The translations under genes and the position numbers were made by a program. The notes beneath the pieces were generated by a model. That model had not been told where the DNA came from. It saw only the letters and a list, made by a program, of their open reading frames with translations, and did no database searches. A DNA stretch of 64,000 nucleotides from Kitagawia praeruptora (taxonomy: Eukaryota > Streptophyta > Magnoliopsida > Apiales > Apiaceae), in assembly GCA_037693485.1 (NCBI GenBank), contig CM075353.1, positions 60,940,501-61,004,500 of the forward strand, in the 5' to 3' direction. Positions 22,272 through 33,360 of the stretch are shown piece by piece. Position 1 is the first letter of the stretch. Each line of letters starts with the position of its first letter.

Positions 22272-22283
22272 GCTCTGATACCA
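22272..22283 (-). promoter_or_regulatory. Primer binding site, tRNA-iMet type
   Basis: On the minus strand, two bases after the 5' LTR, the sequence reads TGGTATCAGAGC, complementary to the 3' end of initiator tRNA-Met, the usual copia primer. Confidence 0.92.
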
Positions 22284-22285
22284 CT

Positions 22286-22809
22286 TGTTAGGCCGAATAC
22301 ACAATTATAATTAATATTTGTATGAGAGATTAACAAGAACACACGCTTTAACAATTAAAACTGTTTGGAATTAATAATTCCTCTCTCAGTGATGTAAAAT
22401 ATCACAGAGAGCTGCTTAGGTTACAATGAATGATAATTCGTTGTTCGATACCCTTCTAGGGTTAACCTAACTGTATTTATAAAACATACAGCTACTATAC
22501 AATCGTAAATTGATACTCCTATAAATCAGCTATACAATTGATATCAATCACGATTGCTACACGTTTCCTTAGTCAACACAATCTCTTTGACAGCTATCCA
22601 ATCTTCAAAGATATTGCTTCCATAATTATCTTTAATTATTCTTCAATCACTGTTGACCTGTAAACGCTTCCTCCAGACAGAGTTTAACAAACTCTGTCGA
22701 GCTTCCATTCGTCAACGTTTAACTAAACTCTGAATGCTTCCAGCTAAACTCTGATTTATCACTATAACACTTAAACACTGATTATTATTTACATCAATTA
22801 TATCTAACA
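22286..22809 (-). repeat. Sirevirus 5' LTR (524 bp)
   Basis: Same ends and length as the LTR at 10469-10992, followed outward by the TATTA duplication. It has the same CAGAGTTT-AAC-AAACTCTG hairpin at 22678-22696. Confidence 0.93.
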
Positions 22810-22814
22810 TATTA

Positions 22815-23238
22815 TATTGTATAAAGATTAAATAGTGGGTGTAATAATGAAAGAGTTTCATGTGCCTGAGGATGACCTCAGGGTTCTATCCGAGGCTAAA
22901 ACATTTTTAATACAAATTTAAGAGTATTTATGTAAAATCACTGAAAAAGTTTATATTTACAAAAATGCCCCTGCGAGGCCCCTTACTTTATAAGTACAAA
23001 TCACTTATTACCTTAGGAGACATCCTTGAGGTTGTCCTCAGGCCCAGTTTTTTCATAGTGAGAAGTAGTAGTGGGTGTTATTGTATAATGTTTATTTAAT
23101 AAAAAAAGGAGTATAAAATAGAGAAGTAGTGAGTGTAATAGTGAAAGCAGTGTTCAAAAATAGTAAGATTAGTGAGTTCATTATTTTTGGGACGTTCCAA
23201 AAAGGAATAAGGATCGTATAAAATGGGACGGAGGAAGT
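22815..23238 (+). mobile_element. Stowaway-like MITE, right part
   Basis: It ends GGGACGGAGGAAGTA at 23224-23238, the inverse of the left end at 10319. The part is longer than expected because of a small inner insertion at about 22863-23052. Confidence 0.7.
22863..23052. mobile_element. Small TIR element inside the Stowaway-like MITE
   Basis: The left end GCCTGAGGATGACCTCAGGG and the right end, read inward as GGCCTGAGGACAACCTCAAGG, form imperfect inverted repeats about 190 bp apart. Target duplications are not clear, so the superfamily is unassigned. Confidence 0.45.
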
Positions 23239-25310
23239 AAATTTTTCAACAGTTACTTGGCAAAAAATCTATGTATATTATAATTCTGAATACTTTTTGT
23301 CATGTACTACCGGTTTTAACCTTTCTAAAATTATTCATTTTCTTCCTAAAATTGTACAATAAGGGACTGAAAAGTAAAATCACTTAGCACTGAAAAATAT
23401 TCAAAAAAAGCCATGTAGGCAGCAATTAACCGAAATCTATATACAAACTCCTAATTTCTTGCGTTTAGTTGGCATATTAATTTATGATTCTTACGATCTG
23501 AAATTGGAAGTACTTGCATAATTTATGATTCTTGCGTTTACTTTTGAATTTTACTTTCTTAATTTAAGCATATTTGAATTTAAATTTTATGGTTCCTCCT
23601 AAGGATAATGTGTATCAGATAAACTCAATCTTTTTCAAATCTTTCCTTGATTAAAGTTCGTAATCTTTTCATGTATACATAAATTTCTTCATATCTTTTT
23701 TAAAATTCAAAAAAAAATATTGCTTCATATATATCAACACACAGTTAATACCATTTTCTTAATTGTAGCCATAATTCAAAAAATATCGCACAAAATATGG
23801 ATCAATCAAGAAACAATATCCATATTAGAGCTCGGATTAATTTGATGAATATTATATAAACAACTTCTCTCACCTCTCTCTCAAGCTCTCTCTCAAGAAT
23901 GACGGTACACCTAAAATATCTTTAATTTCTCTCATCCTCGCTCTCAAGAATGGCGGTACACATAAAATATCATTATTCTCTCTCATTTTTTTCTCCTTCT
24001 TAGTATTTTTTCTTTCTTTCGGTCTTCGTGGTCTTTTTTTATGTATTCATATATGTGTGTATGTGTATACTATATTTGTTTTTTTACTAATATTTACTTG
24101 TTTGAATTTATAGAATATGAAACGAGAATGATTTTACAATGAATTTGTGATTGAGACAATTTACAATATACAAATTCAACGGCGAATATGATTAATTGGG
24201 TATGTATCTTGATTTTAAAAACCTGTATCTCGATTCAATATCATCTTCTTTGATTGTTAGCAAGGTTTTCTTTTCCATTTTTTCTCTTTTTCCATGCATT
24301 TTATTGATGTTTTACTTAATATCGTCTTCTCTGATTATGTTCTCTTTGTGTCAATGGCAAACAGTTCTAACAGGTCTGCATAGAAGGTGTTTGATTAAAG
24401 TTCTATATGATTTAAAGTGTATTTTGTTTTTATTTTGCAACTTTGACGAGAGAAATCGGAGAAATGACTTCATCCTGTTTTCTGTATTTTGTTTGGGGTT
24501 CTGAATTCATCGGGAGCTGCAAAAGGTCTTTAATCTAGAGTCAATTTCAATGTGTATATAATTCGTTGTGCTTATCTTTATTTGGTCAAATATCCCATTT
24601 TTGTTTATGATATACGTTTATTTATCTTTGAAGTGTTTGTTGCAGGCTTTAAATTTATACACTTTTTCCTACAAATGGACGTATTGGGTTAGTATTTATA
24701 TCGATCATATATCGATTGCTAAAGGTATGCGTCAAGCCCGTAAGGTATGCGTGAACTGAAGTGCCTACTCTTTCTATTGCTGAGTAAAACTAAGGTAAAA
24801 AAAATTTGTTTCGTTCCTCTCACTCTATATCAACTATATAAATATATGAAATGCTTAATAAAGTTAAAAGTATCGTTAATGACTCTAATTCTGGTGTTAT
24901 AGGTATCATTATTGACTACAGTTCAGGTGTTAAAAGTATCCTTATTGAAGCACTAGACATGCAGAAGAAACATCATTGTACATGGGAATAGTCTAGGCTG
25001 TTTAAAATTAATCAAGTTGTATATTTCTATTAAATAGACATCATATGGTGTTATATCAGTTACTTTAGTGCCACTTCCAAATGTTCTCGAGCCTCCAATT
25101 CCAAATAATTGAGAAAACAAGAGGATGAGAATGAATTGCCAGTTTCACAACTCTCAAGAACAGTATGACTTTAATGTTAAGACATGGTATTATTTTCCAC
25201 AGAGATGATTTTTAGTCATAGTGGTTCAAAATACTATTCTCATCAACTGAATGGAATATACTGTATCCAGTTAGAGGAAACTGTTAAACTTCCTGATATT
25301 CAAATTCTTA

Positions 25311-25620
25311 CTTGATTTTCTCTTATCACATTATGATCCATTTTCAATTATCTATAATCAAGTCAACACAATCTTTTCATTTAATACGTAATAAGAATTT
25401 GAAATTCAAATTACTTATTTAATACACAATCTTCCCAATTAATTTAAAATCTTGCATGATTTTCTCTTATCATATTATGATCCATTTTCAATTATCAATA
25501 ATCAAGTCAACACAATCTTTTTATTTAATACGTAATAAGAACTTGAAATTCAAATTACTTATTTAATACACATTAATCTTCCCAATTAATTGGAAATCTT
25601 GCTTGATTTTCTCTTATCAG
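25311..25620. repeat. ~145-bp tandem repeat, just over two units
   Basis: CTTG..TGATTTTCTCTTATCA recurs at 25311, 25452 and 25599. The bodies (TTATGATCCATTTTCAATTATC to CAATCTTCCCAATTAAT) match closely, with a short indel near the ACACA(TTA)ATC segment. Confidence 0.85.
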
Positions 25621-25859
25621 TTCCCTCCAATATATTTTGTAAATAATTTTAAATTTATAATTATTCATTTATGGAAACTATAACTCATTCATATCGTATC
25701 AATTAGCATTAATTATTCATATATCTATCTTTCATTTTCTTTTTCAAAATTTCCTTTTTGACTGTTTCAAAATCTTAAATTTAAACATTTTTTTGGGATC
25801 AAATAGATTTGTTGGCCCGATTTTCTAATTGGTTTTTTAGGATTTTCAAATTTAAGGAA

Positions 25860-26890
25860 TAGAAATAACAAAATTTTGAAATTGCAATTCTAAAAAGACT
25901 AATAGAGCTGAATTTATACTTTTTATATACATTGTTGCAACTAGTGAAATATGAGATATAGTAATTTTTCATATTTGATTGATATTTTTTTGTTAAAATT
26001 TTTAATTTTAAAATATTTAAATTTCAAGTCTTCATTGTTAAGAGACGGGGGAGAAATCTTGAACTAAATTTTCTAATTTTTTTTATAAACATCTATGCAA
26101 TTAGTGGAATATTAGATATGATATCTTTTCATAATCAATGTTTATATTTTGTTGCAATTTTTAATTTTACAATATCTAAATTGCGAGCCATCGCCGTTAG
26201 GCGATGGCGAGAAGCCTTGAACTGAATTTATAAATTTTTATTATAGACATCTATGCAGTTAATGGAATATGAGATATGATACCTTCTCATAATCGATTTT
26301 AGTTTTTTAGTTACAATATCTAAATTAAGGGCGACGACGAGAAAACTTAAACCAAATCTTTACATAAACTTATTAGATACATTTATGCCATCATGAAATA
26401 TCTTAAAATACTTTTTCATAATTGAATTTTTATTTTTTTATTTGTAATTTTCAGTTTCAAAATGTTTAAAATGCGAGAAGTCGCCGTTAGGTGACGACGA
26501 GAAACTCTAAACGAAATCTTATATAAATTTTTGTATACATTTATGTGATTACTGAAATATCTAATATGCTATCTTTTAATTTAATTAGAATTGGAGTTAG
26601 GTACCTCTTTTCTGGAATATCTAATATGATTACAAACATAATTTTTTTCATTTTTTTTAAATTTAAATTAAAATGTTTTGTTAAATTATTTTTTCTAATT
26701 TTTAATCGCATGCATATCGTAAGTTATCATTGATAATAAGACTATAAATTGATAATGTTGTGAAATCTTGAATTGAATTTATATTTTTTTTATAAACATC
26801 AATGTAATTAGTGAAATATGATATATGATACCTTTTCATAATCGATTTTTATATTTTGTTGCAATTTTTTGAAATTAATTTGTTACACTT
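25860..26890. repeat. Degenerate satellite-like array, ~160-bp units
   Basis: At least five diverged units can be followed by the anchor GAAATAT(G/C)..ATATG.TA.C at about 25946, 26108, 26264, 26393, 26551 and 26811. Each anchor is followed by TTTTCATAAT(C/T) and a T-rich stretch. Several units carry a TCGCCGTTAGGCGA-type hairpin followed by GAGAA.C(T)CTTGAAC. Confidence 0.65.
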
Positions 26891-27432
26891 TTAGATATCT
26901 TATCTTCCCTTTAAAAGATTTAAAAATTGTTTACGATATATATACGGTACATATGCTTATGCTCATTAATTTTGCAATCATTGGGATATTATAATAAAGT
27001 GAATTAAATCAAATTTATGAATAGAAATGCAACAATCAGTTACTTGCATAATTTAAACTCTATAAATATCTGAATTAATGATATCATATTTGTGTGAATA
27101 AAATCACAAAAATCAATTACTTGCATAAATTAATGATTATTGTATATATATTATCTTCCAATTTTACTTTACATATCAACTAATAGGATACTAATAGAAT
27201 ATTATGCAATCATATTGTTATTTTACCCTATTTTATAGCAAAAAATTACTCTACCGTGTCTATCATTATCCCAAATCTCTTTTTTCACTCAAATGTTATA
27301 AATACCAATGGACTCTTTGTAAAGTCACTGAAAAAAAAAAAGTAATTCATATTATAGTTAACAATTAGGTATGTTAACATTGTAGAATAAAGTAGTAAGA
27401 TCATATATTTTCTTTCACATCCATCTATATAG

Positions 27433-27730
27433 ATGAATGCTAGAAGACTACTTAAACCAATCATATATAATGTTTCATGTTTGCATGTAGATATGAATGT
27501 GCATCAGCATCTTGTATCACTGGACAATACCATAATCACTTGGACTGTAAAGGTCCGAGTTACTAGAATGTGGGAGACAACCAATGGTGTAGGTGATATC
27601 GTCCTACATAATTTGATTCTTCTGGACTGCGAGGTATGTTTCACTCCTTTTTTTCAGTCTTTGTATCCCTTTTATATAATCCAAATTCTATGTACGTTGT
27701 TAATATTACAGAATACTCGAATGCAAGCAA
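27433..27730 (+). pseudogene. RPA/DUF223-like OB-fold gene fragment, 5' part
   Basis: Exon 27433-27633 (67 codons) contains LDNTIITWTVKVRVTRMWET and ...NLILLDCE, which match the first OB fold of plant RPA1-like and Helitron DUF223 proteins (ITWxIKVRVxRMW, LVLLDEEG). A GT donor follows at 27634, an AG acceptor ends at 27711, and exon 2 (NTRMQA) runs until the copia element at 27731. The rest of exon 2 is at 33230. ATG at 27433 may not be the original start. Such proteins bind single-stranded DNA in replication, or belong to Helitrons. The copia insertion should inactivate it. Confidence 0.6.
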
Positions 27731-27882
27731 TATTGGCCTCTTGATTGAGTGAGACTATAAAATGCATGGCCGTGCTCAAATAATGATTTGTCTTAATAGT
27801 CTACTCATGTATCAAGTAAACCCGGATTAAATTATGAAGAGGATGATTAAAAACATGCCTCGAGTTTAATCTATAATATTTG
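27731..27882 (+). repeat. Remnant of the 5' LTR
   Basis: It matches 32286-32437 of the 3' LTR almost base for base. The first ~595 bp and last ~790 bp of the LTR, together with the primer binding site, are gone; the junction to the leader is at 27882/27883. Confidence 0.85.
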
Positions 27883-28415
27883 GATGCTTTCCAATGAATG
27901 AACACTCATTGAATCCTAGATCGATAAGGGGAATGACTGCCAGTGGCAGGGGACTCCTGTCTATCGTGGTGAGATGTGACGAATATAAGCGGTTATATTC
28001 GACCGTTGTATCATTGGGTTTAACTTAACTGAGTCGTCATAATAAGGTGAAAATAAACGGTTATATTCAATTATTATGAACTTAGAAGCATAGAGTTTGG
28101 TTCAAAATCTATTAGATAGACAAGAACAATTGTTGTTCACCAAACTATCCAAGAATTATATATGATATAATTGACAACTATTGTCTACCTAAATAATCAT
28201 GTTTTAAGGACTACCAGTGGTTGACTTAGGATATGACGAAATGTGGATCTTGGCTCACTAGAAAGATTTATGGGATATTCTTTCCGATTTAATAGTAAGG
28301 GCTATTAATTTGATAAAAATAGTGGGAGATATATTATGAATATGTCATAATCACTTGAACATAATTAATATAACAATCTAACTTATCTTATGCATTTTAT
28401 CATTGTAGAAAACAA
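27883..28415 (+). other. Copia leader, part
   Basis: Untranslated. It corresponds in reverse to 56944-57490 of the young relative, for example the GCAGGGGACTCCTGTCTATC block at 27947. Confidence 0.75.
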
Positions 28416-31400
28416 ATGGCACAAAATACAAACAATACTTTCTCTGTGCGATCAATCCTTGAGAAGGACAAGCTGACAGGATCGAACTTCCTTGACTGGT
28501 CTAGGAATTTGAGAATTGTTCTCATGCAGGAAAAGAAATCTTATGTGATTGATATTCCTCCACCGGCATCCCCTGCTAACAATGCCACTGCTGCTCAACG
28601 AAATGCTTATCAGAAGCATATTGATGATGCAACTGATGTGGCTTGTCTTATGCTTGCTACTATGGATGCTGAGCTTCAGAAGCAGCATTTTGATATGAAT
28701 GCTTATACTATGTTTGAACATCTTTCAACAATGTTTCAATCATAGGCTCGTGTTGAAAAGTTCAATACAAGCAAAGCACTCTTCTCGTGCAAGCAGGGCA
28801 ATGGACCAGTCGGACCACATGTTCTAAAGATGATTGGGTATTGTGATTACCTTGCTCGTTTGGGTTTCCCGCTTCAGCGAGAGGCTCAAGTCGATATAAT
28901 CTTGCAATCTTTGAACATCGACTATGCTCAGTTCATAATGACTTTTAATATGACTGAGCAAGATAAAACTCCTATGGAATTGTTGGCCATGCTGAGGACC
29001 ACTGAAGCAAATATGGTCAAGGCAACTGAGAAAGCTCCCATAATGACGGTGGGCAAGAAAGGTGCTAAGGGAAAGGGGAAATGGAAGGGCAAGAAAAGGG
29101 TTACACCGAAAGATCTTGGTCCTTCTAAGCCCTCTTTCAAAAAGGCTAAAAAGCCGAAGGGAGATGTCGCAAAGGCTGACGAAGGTGATTGTGACTATTG
29201 TCACAAGCCTGGTCACTGGAAGAGAAACTGTCATGCTTACTTGGAGGATTTGAAGAAATTGAAGGGTGTTCAGATTTCTGGATCAGGTATTTATGTTATA
29301 GAAGTCAATCTGTCTATTTCTACATCTTGGGTATTGGATACTGGATGTGCTTCTCACATTTGTATAAATGTACAGGAACTGCAGAGAAGTAGGACTTTGA
29401 CTAAGGGAGAAGTGGACCTACGAGTTGGCAATGGAGCAAGAGTTGCTGCTTTAGCCGTAGGAACTTATTATTTATCTTTGCCCTCTGGGCTTGTTTTAGA
29501 ACTTGAAGACTGTTTTTACGTGCCAGCGATTCGCAAAAACATTATTTCTGTTTCTTGTTTGGACAAGAAAGGTTTTTCGTTTATAATAAAGAACAATAGT
29601 TGCTCTTTTGCTTTGAATGATTTAACCTATGGTGTTGCGCGTTTATTTAATGGTTTATATGTTCTTGATTTAGATAATCCTGTCTGTAACATAGAAAATA
29701 AACGACTTAAAGTTAATGACTCAAATCAAACATACCTCTGGCATTGTCGTCTAGGCCATATAAATGAGAAACGCATATCTAAGTTACATAAGGATGGATA
29801 TTTGGATAAGTTTGATTTTGAATCATACGAAAAATGCGAATCTTGTTTGCTTGGTAAGATGACTAAAGCTCCTTTTACTGGTAAAGGTCAAAGGGCCACT
29901 GAACGTTTGGAGCTAATACATAGTGATGTATGTGGCCCAATGCGTGTGATGGCTAGAGGAGGCTACTACTACTTCATAACATTTACTGATGACTTCAGTA
30001 GATATGGATATGTGTATCTTATGAAGAATAAATCCGATTCTTTTAAAAAAAAATAAAAAAATAAAAAAAATAAAAAATAAAAAAAATACAAAGCTGAAGT
30101 AGAGAAGCAAATAGGCGGAGGTGCAAGTATTAAAATCTTACGATCCGATCGTGGGGGTGAATACTTAAGCACCGAATTTAAAGAGTGTTTAAAAGAGTGT
30201 GGTATTGTATCACAACTCACTCCGCTAGGTACACCTCAATGGAATGGAGTTTCAGAGAGGAGAAATCATACTCTATTGGACATGGTACGATCGATGATGA
30301 GTCATGCAGATCTTCCAATTAGTTTCTGGGGTCACGCTCTAGAAACAGCGGCTTTCACACTTAACCGTTTTCCTATAAAGAAGGTTCAAAATGACTCCAT
30401 ATGAGATATGGGAGGAGAAACGGTCAGGCATGAACTTTATGAAAGTTTGGGGATGCAAGGCGTTTTGTGAAACGTTGAGTATCTGACAAGCTTGGACCTA
30501 AATCCGAAGAATACAATTTTGTGGAATACCCTAAAGAAATAAAGGCGTATTATTTTATAGTCCCTCTGAGTAGAAAGTGTTTACTGCTCGAGATGCTGTC
30601 TTTATGGAAAGAGATCAGTTTCCAAAAGAAACAGTGGGAGAACTATAGATCTCGATGAAGATCGAGAATCACAAAATAACATTGAACCTGAAGTCAAATA
30701 GTATGGCTTTGTTCCTTGTGTTTACAAGATGGTTAGTGGGAGCTATATGGCATTCAATAGTATTATATGTTAATGATATATTACTAATGGAGAATGACAT
30801 ATCTTCTCTAAAGGATGTTAAGACTTGGTTAGGGAGCAACTTCTCTATGAAAGACTTAGGAGATACATCATACATTCAAATGAGGATCTATAGGGATAGA
30901 TCAAGGAGGATGATCGGTCTAAGTCAGAGTACATACATTGATAAGGTTTTGCATCGTTTAGGTATGCAAAATGCGTAAAAGGGGATATGTCCCCGTGTCT
31001 CAAGAGATAACGATCTCTAAAGACCTGTGTCCAAAATCACTGGATGATAAGGACGACATGAGGAAGGTTCCATATGCCTCAGCAATTGGATCCATCATGT
31101 TTGCAATGGTATGTACTCGTCCTTATGTCTCGTATGCCTTGAGCATGACGAGCATACTCTAGGTGTATGGAGGAGAAAAGAAACTAGTTGTAAAAGGTTA
31201 CACCGATGCAAGTTTCCAAACAGACAGGGATGATACTGTATCATAGTCTGGTTTTTGTTTTGTCCAAACGGAAGTACTGTAAGCTATAAGAGTTCATAGC
31301 AAGAAACAGTCACTGATTCTACAATGGAGGCTGAGTACATTGCAGCTTGTGAAGAAGCAAAGGAAGATGTTTGGATTCGAAAAATTCATTTCTGATTTGG

Positions 31401-31639
31401 AAATGGTTCCATCGATTGCAGATCCCATTGATCTATACTGCGATAATAATGGGGCCATCGCACAGGCTAGAGAGCCTAGATCGCACTCCCGATCCAAACA
31501 TATACTCAGAAGATATCACCTCATACGAGAGATTAATGAAAGGGGTGAAATACATATATGTAAAGTGCATACAAATGATAACATTGCAGATCCACTGACC
31601 AAAAGGCCTGTCGCAACAGAAGCACAATGGTCACACTAG
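28416..31639 (+). pseudogene. Copia gag-pol, degenerate
   Basis: Gag starts at ATG 28416 and is cut by TAG at 28743-28745, then continues in frame from 28746 through a CCHC knuckle (CDYCHKPGHWKRNC, about 29190-29230). Protease WVLDTGCASH (29328), the integrase zinc finger and GYYYFITFTDDFSRYGY follow. At 30045-30087 an (A)nT simple repeat replaces a short coding stretch and ends the frame. Beyond it there are frameshifts, a deletion of roughly 660 bp at about 30695 that removes the N-terminal half of RT, a YVND in place of YVDD (30768-30779), and another deletion of about 80 bp near 31160. The RNase H tail is recognisable to 31639. The element is dead. Confidence 0.88.
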
Positions 31640-31680
31640 TTCCATGGGTATTAGATACATGGGTGATTGGCTCTAGTGCA

Positions 31681-31690
31681 AGTGGGAGAT
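31681..31690 (+). promoter_or_regulatory. Polypurine tract of the copia element
   Basis: AGTGGGAGAT directly precedes the 3' LTR. Confidence 0.8.
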
Positions 31691-33229
31691 TGTTAGTGTA
31701 GGTGCCCTAGAGGCAATACATTGTTTCTTGAATAAACCTTATGTCATTTGATTATTAAATAAAAGTATTTATTATGACTCTAATTACTGCGATGTTTGTT
31801 AGCATAATAAATGTCCTTAGAATAATGATACGCATTATATAGTTTAAGTATATATAAATTGAATTTGAGATTATATAATATATCATATTCTTAAAGGTCC
31901 CTAGTCGAGTATTATTATACAGGACAATAATAATACATAAATAGACTAGTATGTTTTTGACTGATAACCACATCTCATTGGTTATAAGTATGGAGATACT
32001 AAAGTCAATACATAGGTACATGTAGGGGTACATGGTACTGGACAGACCCACCGTGAGATTCTTCATGTTAATTAAGTCATAAGAAAGACTCACAGTGATA
32101 ATGGTGTAATGATCCTTTGACTTGAGATCATTATATTTCTATACGAGGATAATATACTTTTACTTCATTAAAAGTTACCTTTGACCGGGTAATGATAAAA
32201 GTGGACATCGGGTATATTGTGAATCGTATGAGAAATATGAATGATAGATAAAGGATTTAACCCTCCTACAAGATAGGAGAGATATTATTGGCCTCTTGAT
32301 TGAGTGAGACTATAAAATGCATGGTCGTGCTCAAATAATGATTTGTCTTAATAGTCTACTCATGTATCAAGTAAACCCGGATTAAATTATGAAGAGGATG
32401 ACTAAAAACATGCCTCGAGTTTAATCTATAATATTTGGTTAAAGGGATTATATTACACGGGAACATTAATCACAAAAGGTTTATCGAATCACGATTTAAT
32501 TATTATTTAATTGGGTAGCAATGATGTATTACTAGATACCGCTCATTGTTTATAATTTTATTGGAGAATAAAATTATTGCCAAAATAAATAATAACCTAC
32601 AGGGTCACACACATAGAACATTTTAAAGGAAGAATTAATTTAAATTATGAATTTAAATTAATTAATGATAAGTTGGATTTTATTATATTAATTAAGTGGG
32701 ACTTAATTAAGCTATAATAAAATACAAAGATATATGAGATATGATTTTAATAAATTAAGTTTGACTTAATTATTATTTATTTGAATAGTAGAATTAGATT
32801 TTATTATTCAAATAAATCATACATGGGCTAGGTTTTGGCTTGGGATTTTTGCCTTATACTATCATATATATATACATGATGATAGTAAAGGAAGAAAAGA
32901 ATTTTTTAGTATGACAAAAAATTATACTACAGCCGAAAACATCCTAACCCTAAAACCAAGATCTCATATTTTCATTGGAGGCTAGTACCTCCCTTCCATT
33001 CAAGAATCGTTCTTAGAGTGTTCGTGTGGATACCGTAGAGGAGGCTTCGAAGAGGAGTGCTCAGTATTCGTGGGAGGCTTGCATCTCTATCATTGTTACG
33101 ATTGTAAAGCTTCAAAAGGTAAACATATTCTTACTACCATGATTATTCAAGCATTAAACATGGATCCCGGGCTTGGAATTCATTTTAATTTTATTGTTTC
33201 CGTTGCGTTTTGATGCTCGAATTCCAACA
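31691..33229 (+). repeat. Copia 3' LTR (1539 bp)
   Basis: It starts TGTTAGTGTAGG and ends AATTCCAACA, giving inverted ends TGTTAG and, imperfectly, CCAACA. It is homologous along its length to the 1532-bp LTRs at 52200 and 59736, in opposite orientation. Confidence 0.88.
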
Positions 33230-33360
33230 AGCAATGGTTAATCCTGCTATATGGCAATTATTTGCTAATGTTTTGCATGAAGGAAGCTTATGCAAAATCA
33301 TTAATATCCGTGTTGTGGATCAAAATCTAGGTCTCGAATTTGTAATTAATGCTAGGGTTC
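33230..33360 (+). pseudogene. RPA/DUF223-like fragment, continuation of exon 2
   Basis: Directly after the copia element (first five bases are its target duplication) the frame of exon 2 resumes as AMVNPAIWQLFANVLHEG and continues to KIINIRVVDQ. It fits the second half of the OB fold (F...L.EG..Y.I..F.V). If the element and one AGCAA copy are ignored, the two parts join in frame. A stop follows at about 33374-33376; no further convincing exon was found. Confidence 0.6.

Larger units (their letters stand above)
10469..22809 (-). mobile_element. Complete sirevirus-type Ty1-copia retrotransposon (12.3 kb)
   Basis: Order on the minus strand: 5' LTR (22809-22286), primer binding site, gag, protease-integrase-RT-RNase H, long post-pol ORF region, polypurine tract, 3' LTR (10992-10469). 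A 5-bp TATTA duplication lies at 10464-10468 and 22810-22814. Gag with a CCHC knuckle, pol order AP-INT-RT-RH (copia type) and a large ORF downstream of pol assign it to the sirevirus (SIRE/Maximus) lineage. The LTRs differ at about 9 of 524 positions. Every ORF is broken, so it cannot be autonomous. Confidence 0.92.
23239..27432. other. AT-rich spacer with tandem arrays, no gene recognised
   Basis: Very AT-rich. It contains a CT-rich duplicated stretch at 23870-23990 (two copies of CTCTCAAGAATG.CGGTACAC), the tandem repeats listed separately, and short ORFs at 24196-24504 and 24568-24759 without recognisable domains. Confidence 0.5.
27731..33229 (+). mobile_element. Degenerate Ty1-copia element, 5' LTR largely deleted
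   Basis: A 5-bp AGCAA duplication at 27726-27730 and 33230-33234 brackets it. The 3' LTR (31691-33229) is whole. At the 5' side only one T plus 151 bp from the LTR middle remain (27731-27882), fused directly to the internal leader. The copy is closely related to the young element at 52200-61267 in LTR, leader and coding sequence, but it has internal deletions, stops and a simple-repeat expansion. Confidence 0.85.

Noticed and set aside
24196..24759. Two ORFs (102 and 63 codons) in the AT-rich spacer
   Set aside because: Phe/Leu/Ile-rich translation of AT-rich DNA with no domain or gene context.
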